This document shows positions 1-6,575 of a stretch of DNA of 15,061 nt, one piece after another (the first letter of the stretch is position 1; the number at the start of each line of letters is the position of its first letter). Location: NCBI GenBank assembly GCA_002477905.1, contig DLLB01000013.1, positions 1-15,061 of the forward strand, given 5' to 3'. The notes under the pieces were generated by a model. It worked only from the letters and a program-made list of their open reading frames with translations. It had not been told where the DNA came from and searched no databases. The position numbers and the translations under genes are program-made. Origin of the DNA: Clostridiales bacterium UBA7573. GTDB lineage: Bacteria > Bacillota > Clostridia > Oscillospirales > CAG-272.

Positions 1-21
1 CGTACAATTTGGGGCAGTTCA
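1..21. mobile_element. possible end of an IS3-family (IS150-like) insertion sequence
   Basis: The first 21 bases contain TTTGGGGCAGTTCA, ending in CA at position 21. From memory this resembles the terminal inverted repeats of IS150-group elements in Firmicutes, which read roughly TTTTGGGGTGCAGTTCA and end in CA. If correct, the element lies to the left of the window and only its right tip is visible. No transposase or second end can be seen, so the match rests on about 14 bases and could be chance. Confidence 0.22.
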
Positions 22-69
22 CTGTATGGATGTGCCTTTTTTATATCAGATGTGAGCGAAAGTATTTCT

Positions 70-729
70 CTATATTGTGCCCAAAACGCGCAGATCTTCA
101 ATTTTCTCTGCATCTTTTCCGTAGATGCCCTGAAAATGCCAGGTCGCTTCTAACTGGATGACTTGATCCGGCTTGCACTCCATTTGTTCGCTGTATGCAA
201 ACAACAGTGTTTGATGCGGAACATCTTCTGATTCGTCTATGGCGCCGCTTTCAAAATTATGCGTAACGCCGTTGATCACCAGCGCACCATTTGTTCGTGC
301 GCCTACTGTCAGCGAGTGATATTCCAAAAACAAGGAGATGGAAAGCGCCACGTGGGTTTCATCGATTGGAGCGATTTGGTAGTCCATGCGCAAGCGTAAT
401 ATTTCATGCTCTGTGGAATAGAACGATCCGTTTTGATTTTGTTCTCGTTTTGGCGTCTGCCGCGGTGTTTTCCGCCGTGAGCCCGCCCGATCTGTGGTTT
501 TTTGCGAAGTTGTAAGCGACGTGTCCGGAAGGAAAGTCCCCGGCATTTCTCCAGGCAGCCCGTCTTGGGATGGATTCATTTGCAGCGTATGCGTGGGATC
601 GCTGATCTTCCCATCTTGCGTTTGTGCGCAACCGGTAAATACCAGTCCGGCAATCATGCATCCGCAGAAAAACAAAACGCAAGCTATTTTGGAGAAACCA
701 CGCAAATTTCTTTTTCTGTAACTTTTCAT
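70..729 (-). CDS. putative secreted lipoprotein of unknown function
   Basis: This encodes 219 residues. I do not recognise the family. The N-terminus is basic (residues 1-14, rich in Lys/Arg), followed by a hydrophobic segment at about 15-32 and a candidate lipidated Cys34 in the context LVFTGC. The -3 residue is Phe instead of the usual Leu/Val, so the lipobox is imperfect; a plain signal peptide or membrane anchor is possible. Residues 35-105 are a low-complexity, polar, Thr/Gln/Lys/Arg-rich linker. The C-terminal half (about 106-219) alternates polar and hydrophobic residues like a beta-sandwich and contains YHSLTVGARTNGALVING. The start is well supported: AAAGGAG lies 7 bases upstream of the ATG. 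The gene is divergent from the membrane protein starting at 850. It most likely acts on the cell surface, but no substrate can be suggested. Confidence 0.75.
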   Translation of the reverse strand: MKSYRKRNLRGFSKIACVLFFCGCMIAGLVFTGCAQTQDGKISDPTHTLQMNPSQDGLPGEMPGTFLPDTSLTTSQKTTDRAGSRRKTPRQTPKREQNQNGSFYSTEHEILRLRMDYQIAPIDETHVALSISLFLEYHSLTVGARTNGALVINGVTHNFESGAIDESEDVPHQTLLFAYSEQMECKPDQVIQLEATWHFQGIYGKDAEKIEDLRVLGTI

Positions 730-756
730 TTGAAACTCCTTTTCCCGTCGATCTTG

Positions 757-786
757 TTGCGGGATATTCTGATGTAAGCTTAGTAT
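757..786 (+). promoter_or_regulatory. candidate sigma-A promoter for the membrane protein at 850
   Basis: TTGCGG (757-762) and TAGTAT (781-786) are separated by 18 bases. Each box deviates from consensus. The predicted start of transcription near 793 would leave a leader of about 57 bases. An inverted repeat, ACGG-N7-CCGT (798-812), lies just downstream and could be an operator, but it is short. The region also separates two divergent genes, so it may hold control sites for both. Confidence 0.35.
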
Positions 787-837
787 GAGAAAACCAAACG
801 GTATTTACCCGTGGAAAAATCCGCGTGATCCGTGAAA

Positions 838-844
838 GAGAGGA
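838..844 (+). promoter_or_regulatory. ribosome binding site that decides the start at 850
   Basis: GAGAGGA ends 5 bases before the ATG at 850. An in-frame GTG at 832 would lie inside or upstream of this site and has no comparable site of its own, so the ATG is preferred. Confidence 0.65.
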
Positions 845-849
845 AATTG

Positions 850-1476
850 ATGTTTGAAAAAATGGAATATTTTTTAACGATGCATCCCGTATTTTATGCT
901 TTCTTAATCTTGGGAGCATTTGCACTGATTCTGACAGCGGTTGTGTTTCTTCTGCGTGGATGGCGCTATGCGCACGCCCGCCGGATTTTGAAGAAAATCG
1001 TTCTACGGAATCGGGATGTAATGGTTTTTGCAAAAAAACATTTTTGGAGAAGCGGGAGAAAGCATCCTGCTCCGGAATTGTTTATGCGGTTGCAAGATAC
1101 GGTATATGCGATAAAAGTGATAGGATTTTCTCAATTGAGTGCTCGCATCGTCATGAGCGCGGAATGGGAATGGATGCGGGAAGTCAAGTATTTTATGCAA
1201 AAGCAAGTGAGCGGAGAACGAGCATATCGCACAATCCGCCTGCCGCACTATGATTTTACCAAAGGTCTTCCTGCAGCGTGGGCATCCTGCGAAGTGATTC
1301 CGGCGTATGTATTTTCGCCGATTCCACAGGGGATCACGCGATTCTCGGATCGTCCCGGCGCAATCTATCCGTTGGAAACCGTGTTTGGAAAATTGATTCT
1401 GTATCCGGAATCCATAGAAGAATTGCGCCGCCATCCGGATGCCCGCAAGAAAACAAAGCATCGGTTTGATGATTAA
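850..1476 (+). CDS. unrecognised single-pass membrane protein
   Basis: The preferred ATG start gives 208 residues. One clear transmembrane segment runs from about residue 14 to 35 and is followed by a strongly basic stretch (RGWRYAHARRILKK). By the positive-inside rule the large C-terminal part (about 36-208) is probably cytoplasmic. That part is rich in Arg, Trp, Tyr and Phe, and its last 20 residues are polar and basic. No catalytic motif or known domain is evident. A few poorly conserved starts upstream (GTG at 832) would add six residues. It is flanked by a divergent lipoprotein gene and by an aminotransferase with its own promoter, so it is probably transcribed alone. I saw no terminator directly after it. 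Function unknown. Confidence 0.72.
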   Translation: MFEKMEYFLTMHPVFYAFLILGAFALILTAVVFLLRGWRYAHARRILKKIVLRNRDVMVFAKKHFWRSGRKHPAPELFMRLQDTVYAIKVIGFSQLSARIVMSAEWEWMREVKYFMQKQVSGERAYRTIRLPHYDFTKGLPAAWASCEVIPAYVFSPIPQGITRFSDRPGAIYPLETVFGKLILYPESIEELRRHPDARKKTKHRFDD

Positions 1477-1555
1477 GATGTCGGATTTGCATTTGGTTTT
1501 GGGCAGAACCACGAAATATTGCGATAAAAAGTATAAAAAAAAGGAAAAAGAAAGG

Positions 1556-1584
1556 TTGCAATTTTTCGAAAAGTATTGTATAAT
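1556..1584 (+). promoter_or_regulatory. strong sigma-A promoter of the aminotransferase gene
   Basis: TTGCAA (1556-1561) and a perfect TATAAT (1579-1584) are separated by 17 bases. The upstream segment at about 1525-1555 is A-rich and could serve as an UP element. Transcription should start near 1591, giving a leader of about 77 bases. The leader holds a weak stem, GCAAG (1608-1612) with CTTGC (1626-1630), but no riboswitch I recognise. Confidence 0.85.
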
Positions 1585-1667
1585 AATAATTAAATATATT
1601 TGGAATGGCAAGCGATGTATTGTGACTTGCTAAGGACGAACGGACAGAAGAAAGGCATGGTCAACCT

Positions 1668-2957
1668 ATGGAATATGCGAAGTGTACCCAAACGCAGTTG
1701 CATGAGATTCTGCATACTTTACAGAATTCGTATCAGGCGGAATGTGCAAAAGGACTGAAACTGGATATGTCGCGCGGAAAACCGGGGAGCGATCAGTTGG
1801 CGCTCTCTCAGCAGATGCTGACTGTTTTGCGGACAGAGGAAGACTGCAAAACGGAAACCGGATTTGACTGCAGAAACTATGGCGTATTGGAAGGAATTCC
1901 GGAGGCGCGGCGTCTGTTCAGCGATCTTTTGGAGATTCCGGCAGAGAATATTTTTATCGGCGGTAATTCCAGTTTGAATCTGATGTATGATACCGTTGCG
2001 CGTGCAATGTTGTATGGTGTGGTTGGCAGCCCTATGCCGTGGTGTAAATTACCGAAAGTAAAGTTTTTGTGTCCCGTTCCGGGGTATGATCGGCACTTTC
2101 AGATTTGTGAGTCTTTAGGAATTGAAATGATCCGCATTCCGATGTATCAGGATGGTCCGGATATGGATCTGATAGAGCGTTTGGTGCAAGAAGATGACAG
2201 CATCAAAGGAATTTGGTGTGTACCGAAGTATTCCAATCCGGATGGAATTGTATACAGCGATGAAACAGTTCGACGCTTTGCAAATCTCTCTCCGAAAGCA
2301 TCGGATTTTCGCATTTTTTGGGATCATGCCTATGTGATTCATACGTTGTTGGAGACAGATGTCAAACAGGCGAATCTGTTTACCGAGCTACAAAAAAGCG
2401 GAAAAGAAGATATGGCATTTATCTTCACTTCCACCTCTAAAATTACATTTCCCGGTTCCGGTGTGGCAGTGCTTGCGGCAAGCAAAGCCAACCTTGCGCA
2501 GATCCGTTCTGTTATGACGGTGCAGACGATTGGATTTGACAAATTGAATCAGCTTCGCCATGTCCGGTTCTTTCGGAATTTAGACGGAATTCGCGCACAA
2601 ATGCAGCGTCATGCGGCAATTATCCGACCGAAGTTTGAGATTGTGCTACACACCATGGAACGCACTTTGCATGGTCTTGGAATTGCGGAATGGAATAAAC
2701 CAACCGGCGGCTATTTTATCAGTGTGAATCTGCTCGCCGGCTGTGCGAAACGGGCTTATCAATTGGCAAAACAGGCGGGCGTCACCATTACCGAAGCCGG
2801 TGCAACTTTCCCCTACGGAAAGGATCCGGATGATCGGAATTTGCGCATTGCGCCCACCTATCCGAGTTGTGAAGAATTGCAGCAGGCTATTGATGTTTTA
2901 TGCCTGTGTATTCAAATCGCCTGCGCAGAAAAATTGCTCGGTATGCTGGAAAATTGA
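1668..2957 (+). CDS. PLP-dependent aminotransferase, aspartate aminotransferase subgroup Ic type
   Basis: This 429-residue protein has the hallmarks of fold-type I aminotransferases. They include an N-terminal SRGKPGSDQ substrate-binding loop, an N-P-D-G motif with Asn190, Asp219 and Tyr222 in DHAY (cofactor ring and phenol contacts), and Lys258 in STSKITFPGSG as the predicted Schiff-base lysine. Arg393 in LRIAPTYP is the predicted binder of the substrate alpha-carboxylate. The N-terminal signature and overall length match the family that Pfam calls Asp_aminotransf (PF12897), whose studied members transfer the amino group of aspartate to 2-oxoglutarate. The substrate here is inferred from family likeness only. 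The enzyme is cytoplasmic and has no signal peptide. The ribosome binding site AAAGG lies 12 bases upstream, a somewhat long spacing. It has its own promoter and terminator, so it is a monocistronic unit unrelated to the ATPase operon. Confidence 0.93.
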   Translation: MEYAKCTQTQLHEILHTLQNSYQAECAKGLKLDMSRGKPGSDQLALSQQMLTVLRTEEDCKTETGFDCRNYGVLEGIPEARRLFSDLLEIPAENIFIGGNSSLNLMYDTVARAMLYGVVGSPMPWCKLPKVKFLCPVPGYDRHFQICESLGIEMIRIPMYQDGPDMDLIERLVQEDDSIKGIWCVPKYSNPDGIVYSDETVRRFANLSPKASDFRIFWDHAYVIHTLLETDVKQANLFTELQKSGKEDMAFIFTSTSKITFPGSGVAVLAASKANLAQIRSVMTVQTIGFDKLNQLRHVRFFRNLDGIRAQMQRHAAIIRPKFEIVLHTMERTLHGLGIAEWNKPTGGYFISVNLLAGCAKRAYQLAKQAGVTITEAGATFPYGKDPDDRNLRIAPTYPSCEELQQAIDVLCLCIQIACAEKLLGMLEN

Positions 2958-2963
2958 ATTTTC

Positions 2964-2994
2964 AAAGGAAAACCCTTGCGGTTTTCCTTTTTTT
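2964..2994 (+). terminator. intrinsic terminator of the aminotransferase gene
   Basis: A perfect 11-bp stem (2964-2974 with 2980-2990) closes a 5-base loop and runs directly into a T-tract to 2994. It lies 6 bases after the aminotransferase stop codon. The arm rich in A on the left side could also terminate minus-strand transcription weakly. Confidence 0.92.
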
Positions 2995-3003
2995 GTACAT
3001 TTT

Positions 3004-3032
3004 TTGTATAGTTTTTCTTTACGTCGCATAAG
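3004..3032 (+). promoter_or_regulatory. weak candidate promoter for the small gene at 3071
   Basis: TTGTAT (3004-3009) and CATAAG (3027-3032) are separated by 17 bases, with only 3 and 4 matches to consensus. It is proposed mainly because the gene follows a strong terminator and needs its own promoter or read-through. Confidence 0.25.
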
Positions 3033-3055
3033 GTATGAGAAAGGAAGGTACAGAG

Positions 3056-3062
3056 AAAGGAG
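3056..3062 (+). promoter_or_regulatory. ribosome binding site that decides the start at 3071
   Basis: AAAGGAG ends 8 bases before the ATG at 3071. The in-frame ATG at 3035 has no such site and would place the ribosome binding site inside the coding region. Confidence 0.7.
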
Positions 3063-3070
3063 AAGGGCAA

Positions 3071-3589
3071 ATGGAGGGGTATTTGACGGAGGAAAACACG
3101 TTGCAAAACGCCGAGGGCATCCGATTACTTCGTTATAGCCTGAAGATTCCCACCGCATTGCAACTGCAGCGGGCAGAACAAGCATATACAAATGTCGAGA
3201 AACTGTTTTTACAAAATGTAACGGTATCGGAGTTGCAGATTGCAGAGCAGGATTGGGAAACCTACCTTGTAAATGGCGGGAAACGAAGTCGATTTGCGGG
3301 CAATCGTATTTCTCTGCGTGGGATTTGTACCTATACGGATGCACATTATCTCTCAATTTTATGGGAATATTGCAGACAACGTGTGGGGCAAGCAGAGGAG
3401 CGACTGCGCTTTGCGCATGTATGGGATCGCACCAAACAAGTGATTTTACCGCTGAAAGCGGTTGTGCAGAAAAAAATCTCAAAGTCCGTTTATCGTGGAA
3501 ATCCGCTGTTTTTTCTGACAGAAAAAGGCGTGCATTTGGAAACGCCGGACGGAGAACACATCCTACCACTTAATTTTCAAAATGAATAG
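3071..3589 (+). CDS. hypothetical soluble protein, unrecognised
   Basis: The preferred start gives 172 residues. There is no signal peptide or transmembrane segment, so it is probably cytoplasmic. The first two thirds look helical and rich in Gln, Glu and Arg (for example QLQRAEQAY and GQAEERLRFA). The C-terminal 30 residues look like short beta strands (NPLFFLTEKGVHLETPDG). That tail is faintly reminiscent of the end of DUF3298/RsiV-type proteins, but the likeness is too slight for a call. It sits between the aminotransferase terminator and the ATPase promoter, with no terminator of its own that I can see, so some transcripts may run on into the ATPase operon. A longer minus-strand reading frame overlaps it but lacks a ribosome binding site and crosses the terminator; the plus-strand reading is preferred. 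Confidence 0.65.
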   Translation: MEGYLTEENTLQNAEGIRLLRYSLKIPTALQLQRAEQAYTNVEKLFLQNVTVSELQIAEQDWETYLVNGGKRSRFAGNRISLRGICTYTDAHYLSILWEYCRQRVGQAEERLRFAHVWDRTKQVILPLKAVVQKKISKSVYRGNPLFFLTEKGVHLETPDGEHILPLNFQNE

Positions 3590-3698
3590 AAAAAACTTCA
3601 AACCGGATGAATAATTGGAATATTCTGAGCTTATTTGTCAAAAACACGGGCGAAATGAGAAAAAATATGAGCAATATGTAAATAAATGCAGAAGCCCC

Positions 3699-3727
3699 TT
3701 GCAAATGAAAATAAAATTATGTATAAT
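3699..3727 (+). promoter_or_regulatory. strong sigma-A promoter of the V/A-type ATPase operon
   Basis: TTGCAA (3699-3704) and a perfect TATAAT (3722-3727) are separated by 17 bases. Transcription should start near 3734. A 5-bp stem, TGTGC (3738-3742) with GCACA (3748-3752), then forms almost at the 5' end of the transcript and may stabilise it. The promoter position rules out an in-frame upstream ATG at 3686 as the start of the first gene. Confidence 0.87.
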
Positions 3728-3769
3728 GATGCTAATGTGTGCCGTTCGCACAAAGAAGGAAGGGATTCC

Positions 3770-4081
3770 ATGTCAAAGCAAGTAACGATTGCAATTTTGG
3801 AAAAAGAACAGGAAGCACAAAGAATGATTGCAGCTGCACGGGCAGAGGCAAAAAAGAATCTCGCAAAGGCGAAAGCTGATGCGCAAAATACGATTGCGCA
3901 AGCAGAGACAGATGCCGATCGTCTTTATCATCAGGCGTTGGCAGATGCACAAAAAGATGCGGAAGCGCGGATTGCGGGAGAGCGTTCTGCGGCACAGACA
4001 GAGGCAGACCGATTGTACCGTTATGCGGGGCAAAATCAAGTCGTGGCGATCGAGCAGATACTGAAGGGGGTATTGTGCTGA
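3770..4081 (+). CDS. V/A-type ATPase peripheral-stalk subunit G/H-like coiled-coil protein
   Basis: This 103-residue protein is Ala/Glu/Lys/Gln-rich and almost entirely predicted coiled coil (about residues 8-90). That fits the small stalk subunit (AhaH of archaea, NtpF of E. hirae) that pairs with subunit E to form the stator linking the catalytic head to subunit I. It is the first gene of the operon, the usual place of ntpF. The ATG at 3770 is chosen because AAGGAAGGG lies just upstream and the operon promoter lies downstream of the alternative start at 3686. ADRLY occurs twice, at residues 49-53 and 79-83, exactly 30 residues apart, which suggests an internal repeat of the helix. The sequence is low in complexity, so the assignment leans on operon position. 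The gene ends one base before the start of subunit I. Confidence 0.85.
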   Translation: MSKQVTIAILEKEQEAQRMIAAARAEAKKNLAKAKADAQNTIAQAETDADRLYHQALADAQKDAEARIAGERSAAQTEADRLYRYAGQNQVVAIEQILKGVLC

Positions 4082-4082
4082 A

Positions 4083-6035
4083 ATGGCAGTCCGTCACATG
4101 AAAAAGCTATCCCTTGTGGCGATGAAATCCGATGCGGATGCATTAATGAAGTCTCTGATGCAATTATCCTGTGTGGATGTCAGGTGCGAAAAGGAGACGG
4201 ATATACCTACAGTCGCACCTTGTGCGGATTATGCAGAGGAACATGCAACCTGTGCGCGTGAGCTTGCGGATGTAGAAAAGGCACGTGCCATTTTGCTGAA
4301 AAACGGATTTGCGAAAAAAGGGTTGTTCACGCCTTTACAGGCGGTTTCTTTTGAAAAATTGACTGCACCGGATACGGAATTAACATCGGCAAGGCAGGTT
4401 GCGGCGGAGATTCTGCAAACGGCGGAAGCTCTGACGCAAACAGAAACGCAACTTACGCAGACAAAAGATCAGATGGCGTTACTTTCTGCATGGGAAACAG
4501 ATGATCTGCCACTGGAACAAACGGAAAGTGCGGCGACTGTATGCATTCGCGGAAGATTCCCAATTACAGTGCCGGAAACAGAGCCGCAGTGCACTTTCGA
4601 AAAGGAGCGGCTTCCGGCTTATGTGGAATCGATCTACTCATCTTCCACTGGGCGGTGCGTATGTGTATATTATGTGCGGGAAGCGAAAGATCCTGTGTCC
4701 AGAATCCTTGCACAGCATGATTTTAGGTATGCGGATTTTTCCAAGCTCACGGGCACTGTTTCGGAAAACCTGCAGTATTTGCGACAGCAGCAACTGCAAA
4801 TCGGACAAGCATTACAACGCCTACGGGATACGTTGCAAACGCTTGCAAAGCAGGGAGATCTTCTGGAGTGGCTTGCAGATGTACTTGCCACGCGCGTTGC
4901 GGCGTTTGAAGCCAAAGCAACGTTACAGTGTTCTGCATCGACCATACAGTTGCAGGCTTGGGTACCGGAAGGAACGCAAAGCAAAATAGAGCAAGCACTC
5001 CGTCCGTACTGCTGTTATTATGAATTTTCCGATCCGCCGGATGGGAGCGATCCGCCGGTTTTACTTGCAAATGCCAAAATCGTAAAACCGTTTGAATCTG
5101 TGGTAAAGCTATATGCGCTTCCTGCTTACGGAACCTATGATCCGACTGCCGTAATGAGCGTATTCTATTTTCTCATTTTCGGATTGATGTTCGGGGATTT
5201 TCTATACGGTCTTCTTCTGACCGTTTTCGGAACTTTGATTGTAAAAAAGACGCATGCCGGAAAAGGAATCAAACAACTTGCCGCTTTATTCGCCATTTGC
5301 GGAATCTCGTGTATGATTTCCGGCGTCATTTTTGGAAGCTACTTTGGCGATATGCCAAAGATGGTGCTGTCGCAGATGTTCGGTGTGACGATTTCTTCAC
5401 CCGCACTGTGGTTTGACCTTGTGGAGCAACCGATGTCCTTTTTGTATGTGGCACTGGGCGTGGGAGTCGTGCATCTTTGCTATGGGATGGGAATTCAGTT
5501 TTGGATTCTTTGGAAACAAGGGAAAAGATGGGATGCGGTGTTTGACATCGGTGGCTGGTATCTTGTGTTTATTGGAATTGCATGGACGGTTCTGATGCCG
5601 ACCGTCGGAAAATGGGTGTTGCTTGGAAGTGCATTGCTTTTGGTGCTGACGCAGGGGAGAGAAGCCAAGAACCCTGTTGCAAAGCTGCTCAAAGGCTTGC
5701 TCAGCCTGTACGGGATTGTAAACTATGTATCCGATTTGCTTTCCTATTCGCGGATTATGGCACTTGGACTGGCGTCCGCGATTATTGCGAGTGTGGTCAA
5801 TACCTTGGCAACTTTGCCGGGGCAGACGGTACTCGGCTATATCCTTTGCCCGATTATTTTGTTGGTAGGGCATTTGGTGAATCTTGCAATCAATCTGCTT
5901 GGTACGTTTGTGCATACCAGCCGATTGCAGTATATTGAGTTTTTCGGAAAGTTTTATGTAGACGGCGGCAGAGAATTCACACCGCTTACGCCGAAAACAC
6001 AGTATACGGAATATCAGGGTATCTCTGAAACATGA
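4083..6035 (+). CDS. ntpI: V/A-type ATP synthase subunit I (membrane stator, a-subunit)
   Basis: This 650-residue protein forms the ion half-channels next to the rotor ring and anchors the peripheral stalks. The N-terminal half (about 1-350) is cytoplasmic and opens with MKKLSLVAMK, typical of the family, followed by helical hairpin segments. The C-terminal half, from about residue 355, has roughly eight transmembrane helices and begins with the family motif FGLMFGDFLYG. Arg557 in LSYSRIMALGLA matches the arginine essential for ion transfer between rotor and stator. A second conserved arginine, Arg614, lies in HTSRLQYIEFFGKFY near the C-terminus. Length is normal for the family. It starts one base after the previous stop; the nearest purine run (AGGGGG) is about 12 bases upstream, so translation may be coupled to the preceding gene. 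Confidence 0.97.
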   Translation: MAVRHMKKLSLVAMKSDADALMKSLMQLSCVDVRCEKETDIPTVAPCADYAEEHATCARELADVEKARAILLKNGFAKKGLFTPLQAVSFEKLTAPDTELTSARQVAAEILQTAEALTQTETQLTQTKDQMALLSAWETDDLPLEQTESAATVCIRGRFPITVPETEPQCTFEKERLPAYVESIYSSSTGRCVCVYYVREAKDPVSRILAQHDFRYADFSKLTGTVSENLQYLRQQQLQIGQALQRLRDTLQTLAKQGDLLEWLADVLATRVAAFEAKATLQCSASTIQLQAWVPEGTQSKIEQALRPYCCYYEFSDPPDGSDPPVLLANAKIVKPFESVVKLYALPAYGTYDPTAVMSVFYFLIFGLMFGDFLYGLLLTVFGTLIVKKTHAGKGIKQLAALFAICGISCMISGVIFGSYFGDMPKMVLSQMFGVTISSPALWFDLVEQPMSFLYVALGVGVVHLCYGMGIQFWILWKQGKRWDAVFDIGGWYLVFIGIAWTVLMPTVGKWVLLGSALLLVLTQGREAKNPVAKLLKGLLSLYGIVNYVSDLLSYSRIMALGLASAIIASVVNTLATLPGQTVLGYILCPIILLVGHLVNLAINLLGTFVHTSRLQYIEFFGKFYVDGGREFTPLTPKTQYTEYQGISET

Positions 6036-6059
6036 AATAAAAAAACGGAGGAATTTAGA

Positions 6060-6560
6060 ATGTTTGACTTTTTACGGGCACTCCCTTATGGAGGACTTAC
6101 TTTAGCGGTACTTGGAATTTTTCTTGCGGCTGGGCTTTCCGGTTGGGGAAGCGCAAAGGGTGTTGGCATTGTGGGACAAGCGGCAAGCGGACTTTTGACC
6201 GAAGATCCGAATATGTTCGGTAAGGCACTGATTTTGCAGGCTTTGCCTGCCACGCAAGGAATTTACGGATTGATTACCGCGTTTATGGTCATGCTGAATA
6301 CCGGAATCATCGGCGGCGGAGAACCGATCTCTCTGGATAAAGGCATGTATATGTTCTTGTCTTGCCTGCCGATTGCGTTGGTTGGATTTTTCTCTGCGGT
6401 GCATCAGGCAAAGGTGGCGGCATCCGGCGTTCATTTGATTGCCAAGCAAAAGGACCAGGTTGGAAAAGCGATCACTTCTGCCGCCATGGTGGAAACTTAT
6501 GCGATTTTTGCATTGCTTGTGTCTTTGCTACTCATTATTTTCTGCCCGATCGCGGCGTAA
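6060..6560 (+). CDS. ntpK: V/A-type ATP synthase subunit K (rotor ring c-subunit), sodium-type ligand set
   Basis: This 166-residue proteolipid has four transmembrane helices (about 11-32, 56-80, 97-118, 139-163), a tandem duplication of the two-helix c-subunit. Only the second hairpin carries the ion-binding carboxylate, Glu145 in AAMVETYAI; the first has Gln66 in LPATQGIYG. In the E. hirae NtpK structure sodium is bound by Leu61, Thr64, Gln65, Gln110 and Glu139. Here Leu62, Thr65, Gln66, Gln116 (in HQAKVAASG) and Glu145 occupy the matching places, and Tyr69 matches Tyr68. This points to sodium coupling, an inference from conserved ligands. The start is supported by GGAGG upstream. It lies between I and E, as in the standard operon. 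Confidence 0.96.
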   Translation: MFDFLRALPYGGLTLAVLGIFLAAGLSGWGSAKGVGIVGQAASGLLTEDPNMFGKALILQALPATQGIYGLITAFMVMLNTGIIGGGEPISLDKGMYMFLSCLPIALVGFFSAVHQAKVAASGVHLIAKQKDQVGKAITSAAMVETYAIFALLVSLLLIIFCPIAA

Positions 6561-6575
6561 AACCCGGAGGGGATT

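Noticed and set aside
404..1033. A 209-codon minus-strand frame spanning the divergent promoter region
   Set aside because: It overlaps two better supported genes and the intergenic region, has no ribosome binding site I can see, and its composition (Arg/Ser/His-rich) is typical of an out-of-frame shadow.
1591..1667. Riboswitch or attenuator in the aminotransferase leader
   Set aside because: Only a weak 5-bp stem with a 13-base loop is visible; there is no terminator-like alternative fold and no motif I recognise.
1657..1667. Small upstream reading frame starting at ATG 1657 in the aminotransferase leader
   Set aside because: The AAAGG is only one base before this ATG, too close for initiation, and the peptide it would encode is not recognisable.
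2898..3569. A 223-codon minus-strand open frame, longer than the plus-strand gene it overlaps
   Set aside because: It starts at a GTG without a ribosome binding site, runs through the perfect terminator at 2964-2994 and into the aminotransferase, and its protein resembles no family. The plus-strand gene has a good ribosome binding site and direction shared with its neighbours.
3686..3769. Longer start for the first ATPase gene
   Set aside because: It lies upstream of the predicted transcription start near 3734, and the inner ATG has a strong ribosome binding site.
3590..3769. Hidden small gene or RNA between the orphan protein and the ATPase operon
   Set aside because: Apart from the promoter and a 5-bp stem I see only A/T-rich sequence without a supported start, ribosome binding site or stable structure.
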